From: Synergistaceae bacterium
Lineage (GTDB): Bacteria; Synergistota; Synergistia; Synergistales; Synergistaceae
Assembly (NCBI GenBank): GCA_012727545.1
Contig: JAAYHA010000351.1
Span: 1 to 5,882 of the forward strand
Direction: 5' to 3'
DNA length: 5,882 nt
Position 1 is the first letter of the stretch; each line of letters begins with the position of its first letter. The notes below the pieces were generated by a model. That model did no database searches and was not told the origin of the DNA. It saw only the letters and a program-made list of their open reading frames with translations. Below are positions 1 to 5,411 of this stretch, one piece after another. Both the position numbers and the translations under genes were made by a program.

Positions 1-36
1 CTCTGGGAGGAACGGATTATCTATTGTCTATGTTCT

Positions 37-2001
37 CTAAAATTCATACTGCCATGAGAGGATGAACTTGCGTTCGGGGTTGATATACCCCTGGCTGTCA
101 AGAACGAACTCACTATCGAAAATATTGGTGCATGAGAGGACCAGTTTATGGTCAACCTCTTTCCATGAGACAGATGCGTTCATAAGGAAAATATTGTCGT
201 CCTTAAAGAGGCTGCTGTCTATGCTTCTGTCGCCATAGTAATGGGCATTGAGCTCCGCGGCCCAGGGCCCCTTCGCGTAGTTGAGGCTTCCGCTTAGATC
301 CAGCCTGGGGAGCCCCGATCTTGTCCATTTGTCGGAGCCTTCTGATTTCTCGTCGGCGTCAGTCCAGGATATCCCCTGTGTGTAGCTCCAGTTTTCGTGG
401 AAATTGAACTTCATCTCCGCCTCTATACCCCAGGCCCTGAACTGGTCAAGGTTGACATACTGTCCAGCCCAAGTCGCTGGGTCATATTCATAATTTATTT
501 TATCCTCCATATCCATGTAGAATATGCCTAAGCTCCACGGATTGACGGCCTTTTCATCCTTTACACCGATATCGTATGTCCAACCCTTTTCCGGTTTAAG
601 ATCAGGATTTGCTGTTCCCATGCTGCGAATCGGATTCCATATCTGATAAAAACTTGGCATTGAGAAGAACCTTCCCGCTGTCAGATACCATATCTTCCCG
701 GAAGGGCTCTCCCAGTTTAGTGAAAGCCTCGGGATCAGTTCATTTACATCCTCGCCCTCGTCAACGTTCCAGTGCTCGTACCTGAGCCCTATATCAAGCC
801 CCATTTCTCCGACAGGGACTGAAACTTCAAGATAGGGGGAGATACCATCCCTTGTAAGATCATATGCTTCATCAGTTCCCCAATTTGAATCGCCCGTGTA
901 TTTTGAACTTTCCCGGCGCCACTCAAATCCCCAGACCCCTGTCAGGCCGAATATTTCCTGTTTGCGATTGAAGACCAACCCCCACGAGGAATCTTCATAT
1001 CCATAATTGCCGAAACTCATCCCTGCAGGATCAGATACATAGGAATAATCCCTGTCGTTCTTGTTGTAATAGATCCTTCCTGAGCTCTCTTCGTCTTTAT
1101 ACGAGAGATTAAAGCGCTGATACTTATTTTTCTGAGTGTTATTCTCAATAAAAATTGTGGAAGAATATGAGTCATAGTTCTCGTAATTCCACTCTGAATC
1201 AAAGTCTCCCCATGCACCTGAAAATGCCCACTTTCCCTTCTCTATTCCAAAAACAAAGTCATTCCCTCGATAGTCAGTCGCCTTGTCATATGTGCCATCA
1301 TTGCTGTAAGGTCTTTTACGAATATTTATTTCAGAATTTTCAACAGTTTTTGTATATCCGACAGTGATCCTGACATCGTCACTCAGGACTGCCGTCCCTC
1401 TTACAGAACCCCTGAACCATCCGTGGCTCCCGCCTTCAATAAGCAGAGTTCCGCCTGACTCTTCCATACCTTTTTGGGTGATTATATTTATGACTCCTCC
1501 GGCAGCGTTGGATCCGTAGACGGCAGAGCTTGCACCCTTAACAACTTCTATTCTCTCAATGGACTCAAGGGGGACAGTTCTGAGGTCAAAGGGGGAGCCC
1601 ATTACTCCCGACCCATAACTGGATGTCATGAAGGGGATGCCGTCGACCAGCAGGAGGACCTCTGATGTAAGGCCCCTTACTACTACGCTCTTGTCAAGGA
1701 CGGAAGCAGAGCTGTTCCTGAGGCCGTTGACCCCGGGTACCCTGTCCAGGACTTCCTGGGTGCTTCTCGCTCCGCTCATTTCAATTTCCTCTTTGGTGAT
1801 CACGTAGGCCGGAGCCGGTACCTCCTTGATGTCCTCAGCCAGGCGGGAGCCGGTGACCTCCACTCTGGCCACTTCCCGGACTTCTTCTTTTTTATCGTCG
1901 CTGACTGCCTCTGTCGATGTATCTGCAAAAGCGGCAGCAGAAAATGCCATAATAAAAACTGCCATGGATATAATGCTGTACTTTCTGAACTTACTGAACA
2001 C
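37..2001 (-). CDS. btuB: TonB-dependent outer-membrane receptor, BtuB-like (probable cobamide/B12 transporter)
   Basis: Outer-membrane beta-barrel receptor that imports its ligand into the periplasm using TonB energy. With the GTG start at 2001 the protein has 654 residues. It begins with a classic signal peptide (basic n-region FRK, hydrophobic core, cleavage after AAAFA at about residue 26). A TonB-box-like stretch with VEVTGSR follows at about 43-53, then the plug domain at about 61-176 with LLLVDGIPF and the hallmark IERIEVVKGASSAVYGSNAAGGVINIIT region. The rest is a beta-barrel rich in aromatic residues, ending in the usual NIFD...GY..PER pattern and a terminal Phe. GTG 2001 is chosen because AAAGGAG lies 8 nt upstream and because it gives a normal signal peptide; longer in-frame starts at 2058 and 2040 would bury it. 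A cobalamin riboswitch and terminator precede the gene, so a cobamide is the best substrate guess; length and domain order fit BtuB-type receptors. The barrel sequence alone does not prove the substrate. Confidence 0.9.
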   Translation of the reverse strand: MFSKFRKYSIISMAVFIMAFSAAAFADTSTEAVSDDKKEEVREVARVEVTGSRLAEDIKEVPAPAYVITKEEIEMSGARSTQEVLDRVPGVNGLRNSSASVLDKSVVVRGLTSEVLLLVDGIPFMTSSYGSGVMGSPFDLRTVPLESIERIEVVKGASSAVYGSNAAGGVINIITQKGMEESGGTLLIEGGSHGWFRGSVRGTAVLSDDVRITVGYTKTVENSEINIRKRPYSNDGTYDKATDYRGNDFVFGIEKGKWAFSGAWGDFDSEWNYENYDSYSSTIFIENNTQKNKYQRFNLSYKDEESSGRIYYNKNDRDYSYVSDPAGMSFGNYGYEDSSWGLVFNRKQEIFGLTGVWGFEWRRESSKYTGDSNWGTDEAYDLTRDGISPYLEVSVPVGEMGLDIGLRYEHWNVDEGEDVNELIPRLSLNWESPSGKIWYLTAGRFFSMPSFYQIWNPIRSMGTANPDLKPEKGWTYDIGVKDEKAVNPWSLGIFYMDMEDKINYEYDPATWAGQYVNLDQFRAWGIEAEMKFNFHENWSYTQGISWTDADEKSEGSDKWTRSGLPRLDLSGSLNYAKGPWAAELNAHYYGDRSIDSSLFKDDNIFLMNASVSWKEVDHKLVLSCTNIFDSEFVLDSQGYINPERKFILSWQYEF

Positions 2002-2009
2002 CTTCAACA

Positions 2010-2016
2010 CTCCTTT
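2010..2016 (-). promoter_or_regulatory. Ribosome binding site that fixes the receptor start
   Basis: On the minus strand AAAGGAG sits 8 nt before GTG at 2001-1999. The spacing is ideal, and the resulting protein starts directly with a signal peptide. The alternative GTG at 2058 has only a weaker AGGAAAG upstream, and the ATG at 2040 has AAGGA. Both would add an acidic, non-signal-like N-terminus. Confidence 0.75.
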
Positions 2017-2029
2017 TAAAAAATCTATG

Positions 2030-2041
2030 CATGTTAACATG
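2030..2041. repeat. 12-bp perfect palindrome in the receptor leader
   Basis: CATGTTAACATG is perfectly self-complementary and lies between the riboswitch terminator and the receptor ribosome binding site. It could be a protein site or chance. It has no counterpart elsewhere in the window and differs from the two feo operators. Confidence 0.3.
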
Positions 2042-2095
2042 TCCGGATCCTTTTTCACTTATCTTTCCTTATACCTCACTCCTCATGTAGAGCCC

Positions 2096-2130
2096 AAAAA
2101 AGAGGGACCCCGTGATATCGGGGCCCCTCT
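2096..2130 (-). terminator. Intrinsic terminator of the cobalamin riboswitch
   Basis: On the minus strand AGAGGGGCCCCG pairs with CGGGGTCCCTCT (12 bp, one G-U) around a 6-nt ATATCA loop and runs straight into a T tract at 2101-2096. It lies between the aptamer and the receptor gene, about 95 nt before the GTG start. In this position it should stop transcription when cobalamin is bound, making this a transcriptional OFF switch. I did not find a convincing antiterminator by eye. Confidence 0.9.
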
Positions 2131-2146
2131 GTGACAAACATACGCC

Positions 2147-2178
2147 GTATCCTCAGGCATAAATGCCCGGTAGGATAC
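2147..2178 (-). promoter_or_regulatory. Hairpin between B12 aptamer and terminator (expression platform)
   Basis: GTATCCT (2178-2172) and AGGATAC (2153-2147) form a perfect 7-bp outer stem on the minus-strand RNA. Inside it GGGCAT pairs with ATGCCT over a 2-nt apex. The element lies just after the aptamer and before the terminator, where cobalamin riboswitches often carry a hairpin that docks with the aptamer or takes part in switching. It has no T tract and is therefore not itself a terminator. The exact role is inferred. Confidence 0.6.
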
Positions 2179-2215
2179 AGTTTGCCGCCTCTCGCCCGCG
2201 CGATGATCAACATTT

Positions 2216-2360
2216 CGGTACTTCAGCAGGTCTCCTGGCTCCCGTTCATCCTACTCCCGTGCCTTCCCGTCCTCAGACAGTGGCTTGTTACGGTTTCGTC
2301 CCGGTCACAGTAGCGGGGCTGCTCCGGCATCTCACCGGATTCCCTTGACTGAAATTCCAT
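2216..2360 (-). promoter_or_regulatory. Cobalamin (B12) riboswitch aptamer
   Basis: Reading the minus strand, the conserved blocks occur in the family order: GGGAATCCGGTGAGATGCCGG, then GCAGCCCCGCTACTGTGA, then AGCCACTG, GGGAAGGC, GGATGAAC and the B12 box AGCCAGGAGACCTGCTG at about 2240-2224. A closing P1 helix can be drawn between ATTTCAG (2355-2349) and CTGAAGT (2226-2220). It sits in the leader of the TonB-dependent receptor, about 20 nt after the predicted transcription start and upstream of an intrinsic terminator. Adenosylcobalamin or a related cobamide would bind it and lower receptor expression. Family identity is certain by motif; which cobamide is preferred cannot be read by eye. 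Confidence 0.96.
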
Positions 2361-2382
2361 GACGCTATTCATTTGTCAGTAA

Positions 2383-2411
2383 GTTTTACCCCATGCATAA
2401 GCCAATGTCAA
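2383..2411 (-). promoter_or_regulatory. Sigma70-type promoter for the riboswitch-receptor transcript
   Basis: On the minus strand a perfect -35 TTGACA (2411-2406) is followed after 17 nt by TAAAAC (2388-2383), which matches 4 of 6 of the -10 consensus. The predicted start near A2376 lies about 20 nt before the aptamer's P1 helix, exactly where a riboswitch transcript should begin. Confidence 0.7.
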
Positions 2412-2474
2412 GCAGTTCATAAATTTTTCGTAAATTTTGCGTTGATTTTGTCACAAACATTTCATAAATACCTG

Positions 2475-2504
2475 TTGACATATTTTCCGCCGCCATGGTA
2501 GAAT
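2475..2504 (+). promoter_or_regulatory. Sigma70-type promoter of the feo operon
   Basis: A perfect -35 TTGACA (2475-2480) and a -10 TAGAAT (2499-2504, 5 of 6) are 18 nt apart. The predicted start, near A2511-A2512, coincides with the left edge of the operator palindrome, so a bound repressor would block initiation. The -35 is only about 63 nt from the divergent riboswitch promoter. Confidence 0.75.
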
Positions 2505-2511
2505 TCCCGCA

Positions 2512-2529
2512 AGTTAGCAGAAGCTAACT
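2512..2529. promoter_or_regulatory. Operator 1: inverted repeat, probable metalloregulator site
   Basis: AGTTAGC-AGAA-GCTAACT has perfect 7-bp arms. It overlaps the predicted +1 of the feo promoter and lies 8 nt before the feoA1 ribosome binding site. The same arms recur before feoB. The core TAGC-N4-GCTA resembles the manganese/iron regulator sites of the DtxR/MntR family as I recall them, and GTTAG/CTAAC half-sites also occur in DtxR boxes with a different spacing. Fe(II)-dependent repression is therefore the likely function; the regulator is not in this window. Confidence 0.7.
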
Positions 2530-2549
2530 ATTATATTGGAGGGATCTGT

Positions 2550-2759
2550 ATGCCAATCAATTTTTTATCACCGGGTATGGAGGGCTGTGTCAAAAGAATA
2601 GCCGGCAGAGATGATACCAGACGTTTTCTTGAAAGCCTCGGGCTAGTTCCCGGCGGCAGGGTGACTATGGTATCTTCCATGGGCGATAATGTAATACTGG
2701 GCATAAGAGGAACAAGGATCGCCATCAGCAGGAAACTGGCTGACCGGATCCACATATAA
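2550..2759 (+). CDS. feoA: FeoA family protein, first copy
   Basis: Small cytoplasmic SH3-like protein of 69 residues, the usual FeoA size, thought to bind or modulate the FeoB transporter. The sequence shows the FeoA pattern: a Pro-Gly turn (LSPGMEGCVKRIAG), the central RRFLESLGLVPG motif at about 24-35, then a beta-rich second half with ILGIRGTRIAISRKLADRI, equivalent to the family's 'v.vrg..iaLr...A..I'. The start is ATG 2550 with GGAGGG 6 nt upstream. It is the first gene of the feo operon, directly after the promoter and operator 1, and is separated from the second feoA by 17 nt. It is less typical than the second copy, since it lacks the usual P.G.P segment, and may be a specialised paralogue. 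Confidence 0.88.
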   Translation: MPINFLSPGMEGCVKRIAGRDDTRRFLESLGLVPGGRVTMVSSMGDNVILGIRGTRIAISRKLADRIHI

Positions 2760-2776
2760 GTGACGGAGGGATCCAT

Positions 2777-2998
2777 ATGAGAGCACTAAATGATATCAGC
2801 TGCGGCGAAAAGGTAAATGTGATAAGGATAAACGCAAAAGGACCGCTTAAGCGCAGGATAATGGACATGGGCATCACAAAGGGAACGGAACTTACCCTCA
2901 AAAAAATCGCTCCTCTTGGAGATCCTCTGGAGATAACCGTCAGAGGATACGACCTTTCCCTTAGAAAGGCCGATGCCGAAATGATCGAAGTCGAATAG
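2777..2998 (+). CDS. feoA: FeoA family protein, second copy
   Basis: A 73-residue FeoA/SH3-like protein with the full canonical signature: L.DI..GEKV.VIRI, then LKRRIMDMGITKG at about 24-36, the APLGDPLEITVRGYDLSLRKADAEMIEV second half, and the typical acidic end. It is the likely direct partner of FeoB. ATG 2777 has GGAGGG 6 nt upstream. This leader (GGAGGGATC then ATG) is nearly the same as that of feoA1, consistent with an old tandem duplication, although the two proteins have diverged strongly. A 103-nt gap with a hairpin and a second operator separates it from feoB. Confidence 0.93.
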   Translation: MRALNDISCGEKVNVIRINAKGPLKRRIMDMGITKGTELTLKKIAPLGDPLEITVRGYDLSLRKADAEMIEVE

Positions 2999-3032
2999 AG
3001 CCCGTCCTGCGGCCATAGATGAAAATTGGAAC

Positions 3033-3058
3033 GGAGTTTTAAGGAACTCCTTATTTTT
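3033..3058 (+). terminator. Weak terminator or attenuator between feoA2 and feoB
   Basis: GGAGTT (3033-3038) pairs with AACTCC (3045-3050) around a 6-nt loop, followed by TTATTTTT. The stem is short and AT-containing, so partial termination is more likely than a full stop. It would lower feoB transcript relative to the two feoA genes. Confidence 0.5.
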
Positions 3059-3068
3059 AAAACATATG

Positions 3069-3086
3069 AGTTAGCAATTGCTAACT
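3069..3086. promoter_or_regulatory. Operator 2: perfect 18-bp palindrome before feoB
   Basis: AGTTAGCAATTGCTAACT is perfectly self-complementary and has exactly the same 7-bp arms and 4-nt centre length as operator 1 at 2512-2529. It ends 3 nt before the feoB ribosome binding site. No strong promoter is visible just upstream; a weak TTAAGG...CATATG pair at 3039-3068 is the best candidate. A bound regulator could block an internal promoter or act as a roadblock. With no unpaired loop it is more likely a DNA site than an RNA hairpin. Confidence 0.72.
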
Positions 3087-3089
3087 AAT

Positions 3090-3095
3090 GGAGGT
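3090..3095 (+). promoter_or_regulatory. Ribosome binding site fixing the feoB start
   Basis: GGAGGT lies 6 nt before ATG 3102. It rules out the in-frame upstream TTG at 3078, which falls inside the operator palindrome and has no ribosome binding site. Confidence 0.9.
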
Positions 3096-3101
3096 CAGTA
3101 T

Positions 3102-5276
3102 ATGAAAATGAAGATCGCACTTTTAGGGAACCCAAACTGCGGCAAAACTACCATGTTCAACGCTGTAACAGGCAGTACCCAGTATGTGGGCAACTGGCCG
3201 GGAGTCACGGTAGAAAAAAAGGAGGGACCAATCAGGGGACATAAAGATACTTTGCTGGTCGACCTGCCCGGCATATACTCACTTTCTCCTTACACCCTTG
3301 AAGAGAGGATCACTCGCAGTTATCTCACCAATGACAAACCGGACGCGGTGATAAACATCGTAGATTCGACAAATATAGAGAGAAGCCTCTATCTGACCAC
3401 TGAACTTCTGGAAATGAACATCCCTATGATCGTTGCGCTCAATATGACAGATGCAGCTGAAAAAGCCGGGGTAAGCATCGATGCCGATAAGCTCTCAAAA
3501 AGCCTGGGCTGCAGAGTGATAAAGACTTCCGCTTCAGAAGGCACTGGGATCGAAGATCTTGTCAAAAATACAATAGATATTGCATCCCTCAAAGAAAGAC
3601 CCGCATCTTATCCTCGTTTCAGCGGGTGTATCGAAGATACACTTGAAATGATATCTGTCGCTGCGAACAAGTTTTCCGGCGATCTGCCCAAAAGGTGGCT
3701 TTCTGTCAACCTTTTCAGCAGGGATCCAATTTTGCGTCAGCAGCTTTCACTGGAGGATGGCCTGAATGAGATCGAAGGTCTAATAAAGAGCTGCGAGGAA
3801 AGTGATGACGACGACTCGGAGAGCATGATAGCCAACGAACGCTACACCTGCATAGACGGGATCCTTAAAGGAACAGTTATAAAGGGGCGAACAGAAGGAC
3901 TTTCAGCTTCGGACAGGATAGATGTCGTACTTACCAACAGGCTGCTGGGGCTTCCTATATTCTTTATGATCATGTGGAGCATCTATTATATTTCAATACA
4001 GACCCTGGGTGACATGACAATAGGATGGACAGAAACACTTTTTGGAACTATCTCAGAGAGGGTCTCAGCCCTCCTCTCGTCCGCAAACGTAGCGGAATGG
4101 CTCCATGCCCTCATCATTGACGGAGCTATTGCGGGAGTGGGAGCGGTCCTCGGATTCGTTCCCCAGCTGATGATACTCTTTCTTCTGATATCCTTCCTTG
4201 AGGACTGCGGATATATGGCCCGTGTAGCTTTCATTATGGACAGGATATTCCGCCAGTTCGGCCTCTCCGGGAAGTCGTTTATCCCGATGCTTGTGGGGAC
4301 CGGCTGTTCCGTTCCGGGCATCATGGCTTCAAGGACCATTGAGAACGAGTCGGACCGAAGGCTGACCATAATGCTCACACCATTCGTTCCTTGTGGTGCA
4401 AAGCTGCCTGTTTTCGCTCTTTTTGCTGGAGCTTTCTTTCCTCAGCAGTCATGGGTCGCACCATCCATGTACATGATCGGCATAGGCATGGTGATCCTTT
4501 CAGGGATCATCCTGAAGAAGACCGACCTCTTCGGAGGAGAGCCCGCTCCCTTTGTAATGGAACTCCCCTCATACAGGATGCCAAAGATAAAAGGTGTTCT
4601 AACACATATGTGGGAAAGGTCAAAAGCCTTCATAGTCAAAGCCGGAACAGTAATATTCTTTGCAGCGGGACTGATATGGTTCCTGCAGGCATTCAGCTGG
4701 TCCCTTCAGATGGTCAGACCTGATGAAAGCATCCTTGCATCCATAGGAAGCTTCATTGCGCCCATATTCAGGCCTCTGGGATTCGGCAACTGGCAGTCCT
4801 CAGTAGCTGTTGTGACGGGCTTCCTTGCCAAAGAGGCCGTAGTATCGACTTACGGGGTCCTGCTGGGGGTCGGTGAGGTTCTTGAAGACGATCCGATGCT
4901 TGTCTCACAGATATCCCGCATATTCACCCCCGTAAGCGCCTACGCCTTCATGGTCTTCACTCTCCTTGCCCCGCCTTGCTTTGCTGCGCTGGGTGCCATA
5001 AGGAGTGAAATGCGCTCGTGGAAATGGACATTTTTCGCTATCGCATGGCAGACCGGCCTTGCCTACATGCTGTCCATGCTTATATACCAATTCGGGGGTC
5101 TTTTCTTCGAAGGAAAGGAAGTGAGTGAAATGGCAACCGTAATAGTAGGATCTTTAGTACTCATTGCAATGGGATACTCTCTTTACAGGATAATCAAAAA
5201 CAGCGTTTCGGGAAAGTGCGCATGCGGAGGCAACTGCGCGAGATGCGGCGCTGCGAAAGCAGGACATTCAAAATAA
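3102..5276 (+). CDS. feoB: Ferrous iron transport protein B (FeoB)
   Basis: Inner-membrane Fe(II) importer of 724 residues, near the usual size. The N-terminal G domain shows all nucleotide motifs: G1 GNPNCGKTT (9-17), the G2 region GNWPGVTVEKKEG (30-42), G3 DLPG (54-57), G4 NMTD (114-117) and G5 SASEG (143-147). A helical GDI-like linker follows, with an unusual acidic run EESDDDDSES at 232-241, then a polytopic membrane part from about residue 280 (NRLLGLPIFF). The membrane part carries the two Gate repeats with conserved cysteines: GTGCSVPG (Cys402), PCGAKLPV (Cys431) and APPCF (Cys626). The last membrane helix (about 681-700) is followed by a cytosolic tail with a CxCx3Cx2C cluster (Cys706, 708, 712, 715). 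It is the last gene of the feoA-feoA-feoB operon. No frameshift or missing catalytic motif is seen. Confidence 0.98.
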   Translation: MKMKIALLGNPNCGKTTMFNAVTGSTQYVGNWPGVTVEKKEGPIRGHKDTLLVDLPGIYSLSPYTLEERITRSYLTNDKPDAVINIVDSTNIERSLYLTTELLEMNIPMIVALNMTDAAEKAGVSIDADKLSKSLGCRVIKTSASEGTGIEDLVKNTIDIASLKERPASYPRFSGCIEDTLEMISVAANKFSGDLPKRWLSVNLFSRDPILRQQLSLEDGLNEIEGLIKSCEESDDDDSESMIANERYTCIDGILKGTVIKGRTEGLSASDRIDVVLTNRLLGLPIFFMIMWSIYYISIQTLGDMTIGWTETLFGTISERVSALLSSANVAEWLHALIIDGAIAGVGAVLGFVPQLMILFLLISFLEDCGYMARVAFIMDRIFRQFGLSGKSFIPMLVGTGCSVPGIMASRTIENESDRRLTIMLTPFVPCGAKLPVFALFAGAFFPQQSWVAPSMYMIGIGMVILSGIILKKTDLFGGEPAPFVMELPSYRMPKIKGVLTHMWERSKAFIVKAGTVIFFAAGLIWFLQAFSWSLQMVRPDESILASIGSFIAPIFRPLGFGNWQSSVAVVTGFLAKEAVVSTYGVLLGVGEVLEDDPMLVSQISRIFTPVSAYAFMVFTLLAPPCFAALGAIRSEMRSWKWTFFAIAWQTGLAYMLSMLIYQFGGLFFEGKEVSEMATVIVGSLVLIAMGYSLYRIIKNSVSGKCACGGNCARCGAAKAGHSK

Positions 5277-5286
5277 CGACAACTTG

Positions 5287-5314
5287 GCGGAATTGCCCCT
5301 CCTTACAGTTCCGC
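5287..5314. other. Hairpin downstream of feoB
   Basis: GCGGAATTG (5287-5295) pairs with CAGTTCCGC (5306-5314), 9 bp with one G-U, over a 10-nt loop. On the plus strand it is followed by an AT-rich but not T-only stretch. On the minus strand a looser T-rich run (GTTGTCGTTATTTTG) follows, so it could help end the convergent minus-strand transcript. It may also simply protect the feoB mRNA end. Confidence 0.4.
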
Positions 5315-5340
5315 ATTATAAATAACTCTCTCTTACCTCC

Positions 5341-5381
5341 GCTCCGGGCGGCCATAACCACCTCCCGGAGCTCTATTATTT
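5341..5381 (+). terminator. Probable intrinsic terminator of the feo operon
   Basis: GCTCCGGG (5341-5348) and CCCGGAGC (5364-5371) form a perfect 8-bp GC-rich stem with a 15-nt loop, followed by a T-rich tail TCTATTATTT. It lies in the gap between the convergent feoB and the partial minus-strand gene. The interrupted T tract and long loop make it a moderate call. Confidence 0.55.
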
Positions 5382-5411
5382 CAGGACAGGCAGGAAATCT
5401 AAGTTCTGGGC

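Noticed and set aside
1155..1665. Plus-strand frames within the receptor gene
   Set aside because: They are antisense to a clearly coding TonB receptor with continuous family motifs.
2131..2348. Plus-strand open frames of about 60 codons across 2131-2348
   Set aside because: They run antisense through the cobalamin riboswitch and its hairpins, have no good ribosome binding site and resemble no protein; the conserved RNA explains the sequence.
2442..2470. Alternative plus-strand promoter TTGATT...TAAATA
   Set aside because: Poor -10 match (3 of 6), and much weaker than the TTGACA/TAGAAT pair at 2475-2504.
2412..2474. Fur box in the divergent spacer
   Set aside because: The spacer is AT-rich but has no GATAATGATAATCATTATC-like array; the only convincing operators are the TAGC-N4-GCTA palindromes.
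3078..3101. TTG 3078 as feoB start
   Set aside because: It lies inside the operator palindrome without a ribosome binding site, while ATG 3102 has GGAGGT at ideal spacing and starts right before the G domain.
3986..4378. 130-codon minus-strand frame inside feoB
   Set aside because: It is antisense to the conserved Gate region of FeoB, and its composition reflects the reverse reading of hydrophobic codons.
5194..5355. Minus-strand 53-codon frame starting at ATG 5355 with GGAGG 5 nt upstream
   Set aside because: It begins inside the terminator hairpin loop and most of its length is antisense to the feoB end; the GGAGG is part of the hairpin, and the Arg/Cys-rich product looks like a shadow of feoB.
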